Assembly (NCBI GenBank): GCA_023442945.1
Contig: JAEZWW010000048.1
Location: 1 to 64,000 of the forward strand
DNA from: Pseudomonadota bacterium
GTDB taxonomy: Bacteria; Pseudomonadota; Gammaproteobacteria; Burkholderiales; Burkholderiaceae_C
Direction of reading: 5' to 3'
Length of the DNA stretch: 64,000 nt
Part shown: piece by piece, positions 16,026-24,787 of the stretch
How positions within the stretch are numbered: the stretch's first letter is position 1
Layout: each line of letters opens with the position of its first letter
Notes under the pieces: model-generated
Databases searched by the model: none
What the model was told of the DNA's origin: nothing
Seen by the model: the letters and a program-made list of their open reading frames with translations, nothing else
Program-made: the position numbers and the translations under genes

Positions 16026-17669
16026 TCAGAGCATTTCGTCAGGCGCCAGCGGCCCCAGCAGCTTCAGCACCGTGCGCAGGCCCAGACTGGCGTCGGGCTC
16101 CTGGCTGGCGTCGCCAAAGTCGGCGCCGGGCGGCGCGCGCCAGCGCAACTGGTCGTCGGGTGTGAGCTCCATGCGCCAGGCGCCGTCGTCGAGGGTGTCG
16201 TCGATCTTGGCGGTGGCTTCGCGCGACAGCTCGGCGCTGCGCACAACCAGCGCGACTTCGGTGTTCTGAAGTTTGGAGCGCAGGTCCAGGTTCATCGACC
16301 CGATGCTGATCACGCGGCCGTCCAGCACCAGAATCTTGGCGTGCAGGCTGGCCTTGGAGCCGCCCCCGCTCGAGCCGAAGACCGTGCGGTCCAGCTGGGC
16401 GCCCTGGGTGGCGCGCATTTCGTACAGCTCGACGCCCAGGCGGATCAGGTCCTTGCGGTAACGGGCGTAGCCCACATGCGCCAGCGGCGCGTCGTTGGAC
16501 GCCAGCGAATTGGTCAGCACCCGCACGCGCACGCCGCGCGCGCGCATGTCGGCAAACACCTTCATCATGTCCGGCCCGGGCACGAAGTACGGCGAGACGA
16601 TGAGCGCGTCGCGCCGCGTGCGCTCCATGAGGCGCAGCATGCCGTCGACCACGGTGTCGTCGGTGTGTTCGTCGTTCAGCTCGGGCACCAGCTTGGCGGG
16701 CTGGTCGACCAGGAGCAGCGCCGGCGCCCAGATCAGGCGCAGCGTGTCCAGGTCCATGGCGGGCGGCAGCAGCGGCGGGCCCACGGCCTGGGCGCCGCCA
16801 TTGGCTGCAGCGGCGGCGGTGGCTTCGCTCGCCGTCTGGGGCGCGGTGGTGTCGCGCAGCGCGCGCAGCTCGTCTGGCGTGATCAGCGACTGCACCGGGT
16901 AGGCCAGCGGGTTGTTCCAGTAGCTGTCGAAGCTGCGCGACATGGCGCCCACGACCGAGCCGACGGCCAGGACGTCCATGTCGACAAAGTTGCTGCCGTC
17001 GGCGGTGCCGAAGTACGAGTCGCCCAGGTTGCGCCCGCCGGTGATGCCCCAGGCGTTGTCAGCGATGTACAGCTTGTTGTGCATGCGGTGCTGGATGCGC
17101 TTGAAGTCGCCCAGCGAGCCCAGCGCCCGCAGCGCCCCCGCGCCGCGCCGGCCGGGCAGCGGGTTGAACATGCGCATTTCGATGTTGGGCACGAAGGCCA
17201 TGGCCATCACCAGGGCGTTGCGGCCGCTGCTGTTGAAGTCGTCCAGCAGGATGCGCACGCGCACGCCGCGCGCCGCCGCCGCGCGGATGGCGCGCAGCAG
17301 CTCGCGCGAGGTGCTGTCGGCGTGGATGGCGTAGTACTGGATGTCGAGCGTGCGCGTGGCGCGCTCGGTCAAGGCCAGGCGGCTGCTGTAGGCCTCGTTG
17401 GGCGAGCCGATCAGCGCGAAGCCCGAGTCTCCCGCGGCCCCATTGCGCGCCGAGGCTGGGCGACGCGACGCGGCCAGCGCACCCAGCGGCGTCGTTTGCG
17501 GATCGGCCAGAGCGTGGGATTCGGGCCGCTGCACTTCCTTGGGCAGGCTGCTGCAGCCCGTCAGCGCCAGCCACAGCGCCACCAGCCAGAACGCCCAGCC
17601 AGGGCGCGAGCCGGTGCGCTGTGGCAGCGGGCCGTTGTCAGACAAAGGAATGGGGGTGGCGAACATCAT
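16026..17669 (-). CDS. Phospholipase D-like lipoprotein (cardiolipin synthase-like)
   Basis: Two HKD motifs mark the phospholipase D superfamily: HNKLYIAD, followed by GGRNLGD, in the first half, and HAKILVLD, followed by GSMNLD, in the second. The N-terminus carries a hydrophobic stretch (WAFWLVALWLALTGC) with lipobox LTGC around Cys38, so this looks like an envelope-anchored enzyme rather than the multi-pass ClsA type. Family members transfer or hydrolyse phosphatidyl groups and some make cardiolipin. The first ~20 residues before the signal are unusually long, so the true start may lie downstream. A terminator lies just upstream, separating it from yegP-like. Confidence 0.88.
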   Translation of the reverse strand: MMFATPIPLSDNGPLPQRTGSRPGWAFWLVALWLALTGCSSLPKEVQRPESHALADPQTTPLGALAASRRPASARNGAAGDSGFALIGSPNEAYSSRLALTERATRTLDIQYYAIHADSTSRELLRAIRAAAARGVRVRILLDDFNSSGRNALVMAMAFVPNIEMRMFNPLPGRRGAGALRALGSLGDFKRIQHRMHNKLYIADNAWGITGGRNLGDSYFGTADGSNFVDMDVLAVGSVVGAMSRSFDSYWNNPLAYPVQSLITPDELRALRDTTAPQTASEATAAAAANGGAQAVGPPLLPPAMDLDTLRLIWAPALLLVDQPAKLVPELNDEHTDDTVVDGMLRLMERTRRDALIVSPYFVPGPDMMKVFADMRARGVRVRVLTNSLASNDAPLAHVGYARYRKDLIRLGVELYEMRATQGAQLDRTVFGSSGGGSKASLHAKILVLDGRVISIGSMNLDLRSKLQNTEVALVVRSAELSREATAKIDDTLDDGAWRMELTPDDQLRWRAPPGADFGDASQEPDASLGLRTVLKLLGPLAPDEML

Positions 17670-17767
17670 CGATCGGGCGGGGTCAGGGCTGGCAGATCAT
17701 AGTGAGCGCCCTGAGGTCCCGCCTGTCGGACGAGGGCGCCAACCGCGTCCGGCAGCGTCAGGACGCA

Positions 17768-17797
17768 AAAAAGGCCGCAGCGTGGCGGCCTTTTTTA
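17768..17797 (-). terminator. Rho-independent terminator after the YegP-like gene
   Basis: The stem ggccgc / gcggcc has a short loop, flanked by A6 on one side and T6 on the other, so it can work in both directions. It lies 37 bases after the YegP-like stop. Confidence 0.85.
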
Positions 17798-17834
17798 CTG
17801 GGCTGGCCCTGCGGCCATCCTCAGCGGGTCGGCA

Positions 17835-18170
17835 TCATGCGGTCTGGTCGTCCACGCTGGCGCCGGGAGCGTTGGTCACGCAGGACTGGATGCCGTTGTC
17901 GCGCGCAGACTCGCTGGAGTACATCTGGCTTTGGCCGATGACCTGGCCATTGCCGGCCTTGAGCGTGAAATAGGGCGAGCCGTCCTTGGCGACGAGCTTC
18001 TCGTAGCGGGCTTCGTCGCCGCCGTTTTTCTTGACCGATTCGATGCCGTTGACCGCACTGGCCTTGGCTTCGTACATCTCGCTGGTGAGGATGGTCTGAC
18101 CATTGCCGGCCAGCAGGGAGAAATGGAACTTGTCGTTCTTCGAGTTCTTCAGTTCGAACTTGCCTGCCAT
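17835..18170 (-). CDS. YegP family (DUF1508) protein
   Basis: The ATG at 18170 has an aggag site 7-11 bases upstream. The 111-residue protein consists of two tandem DUF1508 repeats: FELKNSKNDKFHFSLLAGNG with NGIESVKKN, and YFTLKAGNGQVIGQSQMYSS with NGIQSCVTN. Each is a small beta-beta-beta-alpha unit. The function is unknown. It is followed by a clear terminator, so it is probably a single-gene transcript. Confidence 0.92.
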   Translation of the reverse strand: MAGKFELKNSKNDKFHFSLLAGNGQTILTSEMYEAKASAVNGIESVKKNGGDEARYEKLVAKDGSPYFTLKAGNGQVIGQSQMYSSESARDNGIQSCVTNAPGASVDDQTA

Positions 18171-18309
18171 GAAAACTCCTTCGTTGGCGCCAAAGCACGG
18201 TTGGCTGGCGCGCATTGTGGCCGCGGAACTACGACATTTCAACCGTGCCGACGCGCGGCGTGCGATACCGCACAGCGGTGTCGCGGATCGACCAACAAGA
18301 CGCCGGTAC

Positions 18310-19464
18310 TCAGCTCTGTATCAAGCGGCGCGACTTCGAAACTGAGAGCAACATACCCAGCGCCAGCCCCAGCGTGACCATGGCGGTGCCCCCGTAGCTG
18401 ATGAAAGGCAGCGGCACGCCCACCACCGGCAGGATGCCGCTGACCATGCCCATGTTGACGAAGGCGTAGGTGAAGAAGATCGTGGTCAGGGCCGCCGCCA
18501 GCAGGCGCGCGAACAGCGTGGGGCCATCGGCGGCGATCATCAGCCCGCGCAGGATCAGGAAGGTGAAGCCCGCCAGCAGCGCCAGGTTGCCGACCAGGCC
18601 GAATTCCTCGGAATAGGCGGCAAAGATGAAGTCGGTGGTGCGCTCGGGGATGAATTCCAGGTGCGTTTGCGTGCCCTGCATGAAGCCCTTGCCTTCCCAG
18701 CCGCCCGAGCCGATGGCGATCATGCCCTGCAGGATGTGAAAGCCCTTGCCCAGCGGGTCGCGCGTGGGGTCCATCAGCGTGCACACGCGCTGGCGCTGGT
18801 ATTCGTGCAGCACGACCCAGTCGACGCCGTCGGCGCACAGCTCGGTCTCGAACGACAGCAGCAGCACCACCGCCACCACGCCGATCAGCACCGGTGGCAG
18901 CACCAACTTCCAGGGCAGGCCGGCAAAAAAGATCACCGCCAGCCCCGCCGCCATGACCAGCAGCGCCGTGCCCAGGTCGGGCTGCTTCATGATCAGCGCC
19001 ACCGGCACCGCCAACAGGGCGAAGGCGACGACAAAATCGACCGGGCGGGTCTGCCCCTCGCGCCGGTGGAACCACCAGGCCAGCATCAGTGGCATGGCGA
19101 TCTTGAGCAATTCGCTGGGCTGGATCACCACGCCCAGGTTGACCCAGCGCGTGGCGCCCTTTTTGGTGATGCCGAACAGCGCCACCGCCACCAGCAGCGC
19201 CACGCCCAGCAGGTACAGCGGCACCGCCAGGCTCATCAGGCGCTGCGGCGGTACCTGCGCCACCACGAACATGATGCCGCAGGCGATCAGCATGTTGCGG
19301 CCGTGGTCGACGAAGCGGGTGCCGTGGTCAAACCCCGATGAGTACATCGCCGTCAAGCCCATGCCCGCCAGCACCAGCACCGCCAACAGCAGCCAGAAGT
19401 CGAAGCCACGCAGGAACGGCAGGATGCGCCGCCAGACGGAAGGACGTTCGAACACAACTGCCAT
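18310..19464 (-). CDS. rodA: Rod-shape peptidoglycan polymerase RodA
   Basis: A SEDS glycosyltransferase of 384 residues with about ten membrane helices. RodA polymerises lipid II with a class B PBP during cell elongation. Family signatures include GATRWVNLG, QPSELLKIAMPL, PDLGTALL, RDPLGKGFHILQGMIAIGSG, ERTTDFIFAAYSEEFG, and PVVGVPLPFISYGGT near the C-terminus. The other SEDS protein, ftsW, is in the dcw cluster. The PBP2 gene (mrdA), which often precedes rodA, is not adjacent; a divergent esterase gene is there instead. Confidence 0.93.
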   Translation of the reverse strand: MAVVFERPSVWRRILPFLRGFDFWLLLAVLVLAGMGLTAMYSSGFDHGTRFVDHGRNMLIACGIMFVVAQVPPQRLMSLAVPLYLLGVALLVAVALFGITKKGATRWVNLGVVIQPSELLKIAMPLMLAWWFHRREGQTRPVDFVVAFALLAVPVALIMKQPDLGTALLVMAAGLAVIFFAGLPWKLVLPPVLIGVVAVVLLLSFETELCADGVDWVVLHEYQRQRVCTLMDPTRDPLGKGFHILQGMIAIGSGGWEGKGFMQGTQTHLEFIPERTTDFIFAAYSEEFGLVGNLALLAGFTFLILRGLMIAADGPTLFARLLAAALTTIFFTYAFVNMGMVSGILPVVGVPLPFISYGGTAMVTLGLALGMLLSVSKSRRLIQS

Positions 19465-19578
19465 GCCGAATTATCCCCCGGGCGCATGACCGCGCGTTGG
19501 CGCCAGCGCCTAAACCGCGCCCCGCGCCCCGCGCCCTGCCCCCCCGGCGGTCCGCCAGACCGGTGGCCGGGCGCTACC

Positions 19579-20178
19579 ATGGGCCGCATGGCCACCACCC
19601 ACCTGCTCTACCTGCACGGCTTCCGCTCGTCACCGCAATCGACCAAGGCCCGCATGGTCGGCGCGCGGGTGCAAGCCGACTACCCCGGCGTGACTTGGTG
19701 GTGCCCGCAGCTGCCGCCCTCGCCGCGCGAAGCCGCGGCGCTGATCCAGCAAGGCGTGGCCGACTGGCCGCGCGGGCAGATGGCGGTGTGCGGCTCGTCC
19801 CTGGGCGGCTTTTACGCCACCTGGCTGGCCGAGCAGGCCGGTTGCAAGGCGGTGCTGCTCAACCCCGCCATCGACCCAGCGCGCGACCTCACCCACTACA
19901 TCGGCGAACAAACCGCCTGGCACGACCCGGCCGAGCGCTTCTTCTTCCGCCCAGAGTACATCGACGAGCTGCGCGCGCTGGAAACCGGCCCCGTCACCAG
20001 GCCCGAGCGCTACTTCGCTGTGATTGCCAAGGGCGACGAGTTGCTGGACTGGCGCGAAATGACCGGCCGCTACCCCGGCGTGCACGGCCGCCTGCTGGAA
20101 GGCAGCGACCACGCCCTCAGCGACTTTGACCAGCACATCGGCGCCGTGTTCGACTTCCTGGACCTGGCGCAGGCTTGA
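19579..20178 (+). CDS. YqiA/YcfP-like alpha/beta hydrolase (esterase)
   Basis: The ATG at 19579 (MGRMATTHLLYLHGF) is preferred; an in-frame ATG at 19486 would add a Pro/Arg-rich stretch and overlap the rodA promoter. The product is 199 residues. It has the oxyanion-side YLHGFRSSP, the nucleophile elbow CGSSLGGFYA, and late Asp and His in KGDELLDW and GSDHALSDF. These fit the small YqiA esterase family, active on palmitoyl-CoA and p-nitrophenyl esters in E. coli. It is divergent from rodA and followed by repeat R6. Confidence 0.9.
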   Translation: MGRMATTHLLYLHGFRSSPQSTKARMVGARVQADYPGVTWWCPQLPPSPREAAALIQQGVADWPRGQMAVCGSSLGGFYATWLAEQAGCKAVLLNPAIDPARDLTHYIGEQTAWHDPAERFFFRPEYIDELRALETGPVTRPERYFAVIAKGDELLDWREMTGRYPGVHGRLLEGSDHALSDFDQHIGAVFDFLDLAQA

Positions 20179-20218
20179 GCGGGCACGGGTTCTGGCCGCG
20201 CTCGATCACCCGTTTGCA

Positions 20219-20280
20219 CCTTTTTTGATAGCTGGCCGCGCAGTTCCCTGTAGGGCCAGAGGCCGATTTCACTAAAAACC
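20219..20280 (+). repeat. Dispersed repeat copy R6
   Basis: The sequence ttttttgatagctggccgcg followed by gtagggccagaggccgattt lies between convergent yqiA-like and DUF4865 genes. The T-run plus the dyad could also help termination. Confidence 0.85.
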
Positions 20281-20302
20281 GACGCACGACCCCAAGCGAC
20301 GG

Positions 20303-20854
20303 TCACGCCGGCCGGGACACATGGCCGACGCGGTAGCGCTGGCCACCCACACCCGCCGCCGGCGCTGACGGCCACAGGGCAAAGCGCACCTGGGTCCAGG
20401 TCGTGGGCTCGTACGCGCTGAGCGCGGCGACGGCGCCGTGCTGGTCGACCAGGGCGTCGACATCGGCGGCCGCCTGTTCGCTGGAGCGCGCCAGGTCGCT
20501 GTGGGGCGCCAGCGGCAGCACTTCCCGCGTGGCGAAGGCGCTGGCCTGCCCGACGGCCGGGGCGCGCGCGTGCCAGACCGACCACAGCCTTACCGCCGGC
20601 CAGCCAAAGGACTCGGTCAGCGCGACGAAGCCCGGGCCGCTGAGGAAGCGGTTCATCGCGTCGGCGTCCTGCCACAGGTAGAAGGGCGCGTACAGGTTTT
20701 CCGGGCCGTCCGCGCCGCGCTCGGCGTACAGGTAGGCCTTGAAGACCAGGCCTGGGAAGTCGTCCAGCAGCGGTCCCTTGGTGGCGATGCGCTCGCGGAT
20801 CTCGGCCATCGCGAAGCTGGCGGGCAGCGCGAAGCTGTATTGCATGGCAAGCAT
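20303..20854 (-). CDS. DUF4865 family protein
   Basis: The ATG at 20854 gives MLAMQYSFALPASF, 183 residues; a TTG at 20875 that overlaps the upstream stop is the alternative. The pattern MQYSFALP, IRERIATKGPLLDDFPGLVFKAYL and FLSGPGFVALTESFGWP is that of DUF4865, a ferredoxin-fold monooxygenase-like family of unknown function, often regulated by a LysR protein. It is the last gene of a three-gene operon with a tautomerase-like and a carboxymuconolactone-decarboxylase-like protein. Confidence 0.88.
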   Translation of the reverse strand: MLAMQYSFALPASFAMAEIRERIATKGPLLDDFPGLVFKAYLYAERGADGPENLYAPFYLWQDADAMNRFLSGPGFVALTESFGWPAVRLWSVWHARAPAVGQASAFATREVLPLAPHSDLARSSEQAAADVDALVDQHGAVAALSAYEPTTWTQVRFALWPSAPAAGVGGQRYRVGHVSRPA

Positions 20855-20871
20855 GGTGGGCCTACGCAGCG

Positions 20872-21300
20872 TCAAGCGCCGCGCGCCGAGGCGGCGGCGT
20901 CGGACGCGGCTTGCGCGCCGGCGGCGCTCCAGGCGCGCCCATCGCTGAAGGACCAGTCTTCGGGCTGCGTGGTCTGGATCACGATCATCACGTCCGCCGG
21001 CGCCACGCCGGGCGACGCGGCCCAGTGCTGCACCAGCGCGAGGTAGAACGCTGCCTTGGCCTCGGCCGTGCGCGGCCGCCCGGCCGTCACGGTCACCAGC
21101 AGCCAGTCGTCGCTGCGCGGGCCGCCGAGGTAGTGGCGGTCAAACACGCGCTGGTGCAGCGGGCGCGGCTCGAACAGCTGAAAGCGGTCGTCCGGCGGCA
21201 CGTCAAACGCCTCCACCAGAGCCCGGTGCAGGCCGTCCGACAGCGCGGCGATGTACTCGGGGGATTGGCCTTCGGGCAGGCTGATGCGGGTGTAGGGCAT
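20872..21300 (-). CDS. Tautomerase family protein
   Basis: The ATG at 21300 starts MPYTRISLPEG; the N-terminal Pro2 is the catalytic base in the 4-oxalocrotonate tautomerase superfamily. The 142-residue protein also has RFQLFEPRPLHQRVFDRHY and ADVMIVIQTTQPEDWSF, as in the Tautomerase_2-type branch. The substrate is unknown. It sits between the CMD-like and DUF4865 genes, 11 bases after the former. An Ala-rich C-terminal tail is unusual and may be disordered. Confidence 0.88.
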   Translation of the reverse strand: MPYTRISLPEGQSPEYIAALSDGLHRALVEAFDVPPDDRFQLFEPRPLHQRVFDRHYLGGPRSDDWLLVTVTAGRPRTAEAKAAFYLALVQHWAASPGVAPADVMIVIQTTQPEDWSFSDGRAWSAAGAQAASDAAASARGA

Positions 21301-21311
21301 GGTGGGGCCTT

Positions 21312-21674
21312 TCAGGAATCGGTTGCGGGTGTGGGTGTGCGTGTCAACGCGCCCAGCAGCGGCACGGCAGAGGCCGCGCAGGGCCAGCCGGCGTAGAAGG
21401 CCAGGTACGTGATGGCCTCGGCCAGCTCGTCGCTGCTGAGGCCGTTGTCCACCGCGCGCTGTAGATGAAACGGCAGCTGGCCGACGCGGTTCAGCGCGAC
21501 CAGCGCCGCGACAGTGATCAGGCTGCGGTCGCGCGGGGACAGGCCGGGGCGCTGCCAGACGTCGCCGAACAGCACATCGTCGGTGTAGCGGGCGAAGGCC
21601 GGCGCGTGGCGCTGGAAGGCGGCGCGCTCGGCGGCGCCGGGGGCGTCTGGGGTGGAAGGGGAATGCGCTGACAT
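21312..21674 (-). CDS. Carboxymuconolactone decarboxylase family protein
   Basis: This 120-residue all-helical protein has the core RPGLSPRDRSLITVAALVALNR, followed by a histidine (LPFHLQRAVDNG) and ELAEAITYLAFYAGWPCAASAV. This is the AhpD/CMD fold, but the redox CxxC motif of AhpD is absent: only one Cys (GWPCAA) is seen. It is the first gene of the operon with tautomerase-like and DUF4865 genes and is divergent from a LysR regulator, which presumably controls it. The ggacctccg before the ATG gives a ribosome site. Confidence 0.9.
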   Translation of the reverse strand: MSAHSPSTPDAPGAAERAAFQRHAPAFARYTDDVLFGDVWQRPGLSPRDRSLITVAALVALNRVGQLPFHLQRAVDNGLSSDELAEAITYLAFYAGWPCAASAVPLLGALTRTPTPATDS

Positions 21675-21720
21675 CGGAGGTCCTTGAAATCGCTGAGGCC
21701 CGATGGTCGCGCCGTCGAAT

Positions 21721-21751
21721 GATTTTGAAAATCAGATTTATCAACTACAAT
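21721..21751. promoter_or_regulatory. Palindrome and promoter elements between LysR and CMD operon
   Basis: The palindrome GATTTTGAAAATC (21721-21733) overlaps a possible -35 (TTGAAA or TTTTGA), with TACAAT as -10 at 21746-21751 for the LysR gene. The stretch is strongly AT-rich. A LysR protein binding this dyad would repress itself and could activate the divergent operon. Confidence 0.5.
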
Positions 21752-21776
21752 CATCCCAAATAACAGGACGATCACC

Positions 21777-22670
21777 ATGCACCAACCCCTGCTCGACCTA
21801 CAAGCCCTGCGCAGCCTGGCCACGGGCGTGGACCTGGCCAGCTTCGCCAAGGCGGCGGACCAGTTGGGGCGGTCCACTTCGGCCATCAGCGCCCAGCTGA
21901 AGAAGCTGGAAGACCAGGTGGGCGAGCGCCTGCTGCAAAAGGACGGCCGCGGCCTGGTGCCGACGCCGGCCGGCGAGGTGCTGCTGGGCTATGCGCGCCG
22001 CCTGCTGGAGCTGAACGACGAAGCCGTGCACGCAGCGCGCGGCGCGCGCCTCAGTGGCGAGGTGCGCCTGGGTGTACAGGAGGACTTTGGCGAACGCCTG
22101 TTGCCCGGCGTGCTGGGCGCCTTCGCGCGCGCCCACCCGCAGGTGCTGATCGAAACCCGGCTGGCGCGCAACAGCGAATTGCTGCGCGACATCGAGCAGC
22201 GCCGCCTGGACCTGGCGCTGGCCTGGGATGCGGGCCCGCCCGACCCGGCGCACCGGCGCCTGGGCCAGTTGCCCATGTGCTGGATTGGCCCAGCGCGCGG
22301 CGACTGGCCAGCGGGCGCCGGCGCGGCGTCGCTGCCGCTGGTCGCGCTGGAGTCGCCCTGCCTGATGCGCCGCGCGGCGGTGCAGGCGCTGGACGGCGCC
22401 GGCATCCCTTGGCGCCTGGCCTTCACCAGCTCCAGCCTGGCGGGCACCTGGGCCGCGGTGGCGGCGGGCCTGGGCGTCACCGTGCGCACCACGGCCGGCA
22501 TCCCGGCCGGGCTGGCGGTGCTGGACGGCCTGCCGCCGCTGCCGTCGATTGGGCTCACGGTGTACCGCGCGCAGGCCCAAGCCGAGCCCGCCGTGCGCCA
22601 GCTGGAGGCGCTGCTGGTCGACCATGTCCAGTCTTACGACCTGGTGCCAGAAGCAGCGCACAGCGCCTGA
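21777..22670 (+). CDS. LysR family transcriptional regulator
   Basis: This 297-residue protein has a LysR N-terminal winged helix at about residues 7-66 (LRSLATGVDLASFAKAADQLG, then SAISAQLKKLEDQVGERLL). The periplasmic-binding-like effector domain follows (GEVRLGVQEDFGERLLPGVL, ending near LEALLVDHV). It is divergent from the CMD/tautomerase/DUF4865 operon across 102 bp with a palindrome, so it is the likely regulator of that operon. Confidence 0.93.
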   Translation: MHQPLLDLQALRSLATGVDLASFAKAADQLGRSTSAISAQLKKLEDQVGERLLQKDGRGLVPTPAGEVLLGYARRLLELNDEAVHAARGARLSGEVRLGVQEDFGERLLPGVLGAFARAHPQVLIETRLARNSELLRDIEQRRLDLALAWDAGPPDPAHRRLGQLPMCWIGPARGDWPAGAGAASLPLVALESPCLMRRAAVQALDGAGIPWRLAFTSSSLAGTWAAVAAGLGVTVRTTAGIPAGLAVLDGLPPLPSIGLTVYRAQAQAEPAVRQLEALLVDHVQSYDLVPEAAHSA

Positions 22671-22711
22671 AGCCGGGCGACCCGCCCAAGGATGGGAAAA
22701 TCCCCCCATCT

Positions 22712-24787
22712 ATGCATGTTCTCTTTGACGAAGGCGGCAAATTCCTCGCCGGCCGCATCCTTTCCGAGGCCGAGGCCTCGGCCCAGGTCGAACTCGATTC
22801 GGGCAAGCGCCTGAAGGTCAAATCCGCCAACCAGCTGCTGCGCTTTGACAAACCGGCGCCGGCCGAGCTGCTGGCGCAGGCGCAGGCCACCGCGGCCGAG
22901 GTCGAACTGCCGCTGGCCTGGGAATTCGCGCCCGAGGCCGAGTTCAGCTTTGACGAGCTGGCCGCCGACTACTTTGGCGACGCGCCCGACGTGGTGCGGC
23001 GCACCGCCATGCTGATGGCGCTGCAGGACGCGCCGCACTACTTCCGCCGCGCCGGCAAGGGGCGCTTTCGCAAGGCGCCGGCCGACATCGTGGCGCAGGC
23101 GCTGGCCGCGATCGAGAAGAAAAAGCAGATCGCCGCGCAGATCAACGAATGGGCGGCCGCGCTGGTGGCTGGCCAGACGCCGCAGCCGGTGCGCGACCAG
23201 CTCTACAAAATCCTGTTCAAGCCGGACAAGAACGCACCCGAGTACAAAGCCGTGGTGGAGGCCAGCCGCAGCGCGCAGCTGGCGCCGCTGACGCTGCTGC
23301 AGCGCGCCGGCGCGATTGAATCGCCCTACCAGTTCCACTGGCAGCGCTTTCTGTTCGAAAACTTCCCCAAGGGCACGGGCTTCCCGCCACTGGCTGCTGC
23401 GGCGATCACCGAAGAGCTGCCGCTGGCTGACGTGCAGGCTTTCTCGATCGACGACTCACACACGACGGAGATTGACGACGCGTTGTCTCTGCAAGGCTTG
23501 GGCACGGGCACCGTGGTGGTGGGCATCCACATCGCGGCACCGGGCCTGGCGATCCAGCCCGACGACGCCGTGGACCAGGTCGCCCGTGCGCGCCTGTCCA
23601 CCGTGTACATGCCGGGCTACAAGATCACCATGCTGCCCGATGAGGTGGTGCAGACCTACACGCTGAGCGAAGGGCGCGACGTGCCCGCGGTGTCGCTGTA
23701 CGTGACGATGAACGAGGCAACGTTCGAGATCCAGCACAGCGAAACGCGGCTGGAGCGCGTGCCGATCGCCGCCAACCTGCGCCACGACCAGCTCGACCAC
23801 ATCGTCACGCCCGAGTGGTTGGCCGGCACCGCCATCAACCATCCAGATGACGCCCTGCCGGCGCCAGCAGGGCGCGAGCAGCTCTCATTTTTATACCGCC
23901 TGGCGCAACACCTGAAGGCCGGGCGCGAACGCGTGCGCGGCAAGCCAGAGACCTTCAGCCGGCCCGACTACACCTTTCGCCTGCTGGGTCAGACCGACGA
24001 CGCGCCCACGGGCAAGGAACAGGTGCAGATCACCACGCGCCAGCGCGGCGCGCCGCTGGATTTGATCGTGGCCGAAGCCATGATCCTGGCCAACAGCACC
24101 TGGGGCCAGTGGCTGGGCTCGCTCGGCATCCCCGGCATCTACCGCAGCCAGGCCAGCCTGCTGCCGGGCATCAAGGTGCGCATGGGCGCCAAGGCGTTGC
24201 CGCACGCGGGCATCGGCGTGCCCAGCTACGCCTGGAGCACCTCGCCCCTGCGCCGCTACGTCGACCTGGTCAACCAGTGGCAAATCATTGCCGCCGCGCG
24301 CCACGGCAAGACGGCGGCGCTGGCCGCGCCCTTCAAGCCCAAGGACGCGCAGCTGTTCGCCGTCATCAGCGCGTTCGATGCGGCCTACAGCGCCTACAAC
24401 GCGCACCAGGCCAGCATGGAGCGCTTCTGGACGCTGCAGCACCTGCGCCAGCACGGCACGACCGAGCTCACGGCGCAGCTGATCAAGGAAATGCCCGGCG
24501 GCGCCTGGCTGGTGCGCGCGGACGACCTGCCGCTGGTCTTCAGCGTCATGGGCGCGCAGGCGCTGGTGCGCGGCATGCGCGTGCGCGTGAAGCTGGGCGC
24601 GATCGACGACATTTCGCTGGACGTGCACGGCACCGTGGCGGAAGTCTTGGCCGCCGACGCCAGCGCGGCCAGCCCCAGCGACGACACCAGCGATGAGGAA
24701 GATGACGCATCCGCGGCCGGCCCGTTGACGATTGCGGTCGACGTGAACGAGAACGAGGCTGGAAGCCCTGATAATCCGGCCTCGTAA
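22712..24787 (+). CDS. RNB-domain exoribonuclease (RNase II/R-like)
   Basis: The ATG at 22712 (MHVLFDEGGKFLAG) gives 691 residues; the frame is open further upstream but there overlaps the LysR gene. The catalytic RNB domain (about residues 240-560) starts at FSIDDSHTTEIDDALSL with the metal-binding aspartates, and contains RARLSTVYMPGYKITMLPDE, ILANSTWGQWL and STSPLRRYVDLVNQWQI. It degrades RNA 3' to 5'. The acidic C-terminus (SDDTSDEEDDAS) is unusual. Its TAA overlaps the ATG of the TonB-like gene by one base, so the two are coupled. Confidence 0.92.
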   Translation: MHVLFDEGGKFLAGRILSEAEASAQVELDSGKRLKVKSANQLLRFDKPAPAELLAQAQATAAEVELPLAWEFAPEAEFSFDELAADYFGDAPDVVRRTAMLMALQDAPHYFRRAGKGRFRKAPADIVAQALAAIEKKKQIAAQINEWAAALVAGQTPQPVRDQLYKILFKPDKNAPEYKAVVEASRSAQLAPLTLLQRAGAIESPYQFHWQRFLFENFPKGTGFPPLAAAAITEELPLADVQAFSIDDSHTTEIDDALSLQGLGTGTVVVGIHIAAPGLAIQPDDAVDQVARARLSTVYMPGYKITMLPDEVVQTYTLSEGRDVPAVSLYVTMNEATFEIQHSETRLERVPIAANLRHDQLDHIVTPEWLAGTAINHPDDALPAPAGREQLSFLYRLAQHLKAGRERVRGKPETFSRPDYTFRLLGQTDDAPTGKEQVQITTRQRGAPLDLIVAEAMILANSTWGQWLGSLGIPGIYRSQASLLPGIKVRMGAKALPHAGIGVPSYAWSTSPLRRYVDLVNQWQIIAAARHGKTAALAAPFKPKDAQLFAVISAFDAAYSAYNAHQASMERFWTLQHLRQHGTTELTAQLIKEMPGGAWLVRADDLPLVFSVMGAQALVRGMRVRVKLGAIDDISLDVHGTVAEVLAADASAASPSDDTSDEEDDASAAGPLTIAVDVNENEAGSPDNPAS

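Noticed and set aside
19486..19578. Longer start of the YqiA-like esterase at 19486
   Set aside because: It adds a Pro/Arg-rich stretch without family similarity and would cover the rodA upstream region.
22277..22711. Longer start of the RNB ribonuclease
   Set aside because: This part overlaps the well-supported LysR gene in another frame and has no domain similarity.
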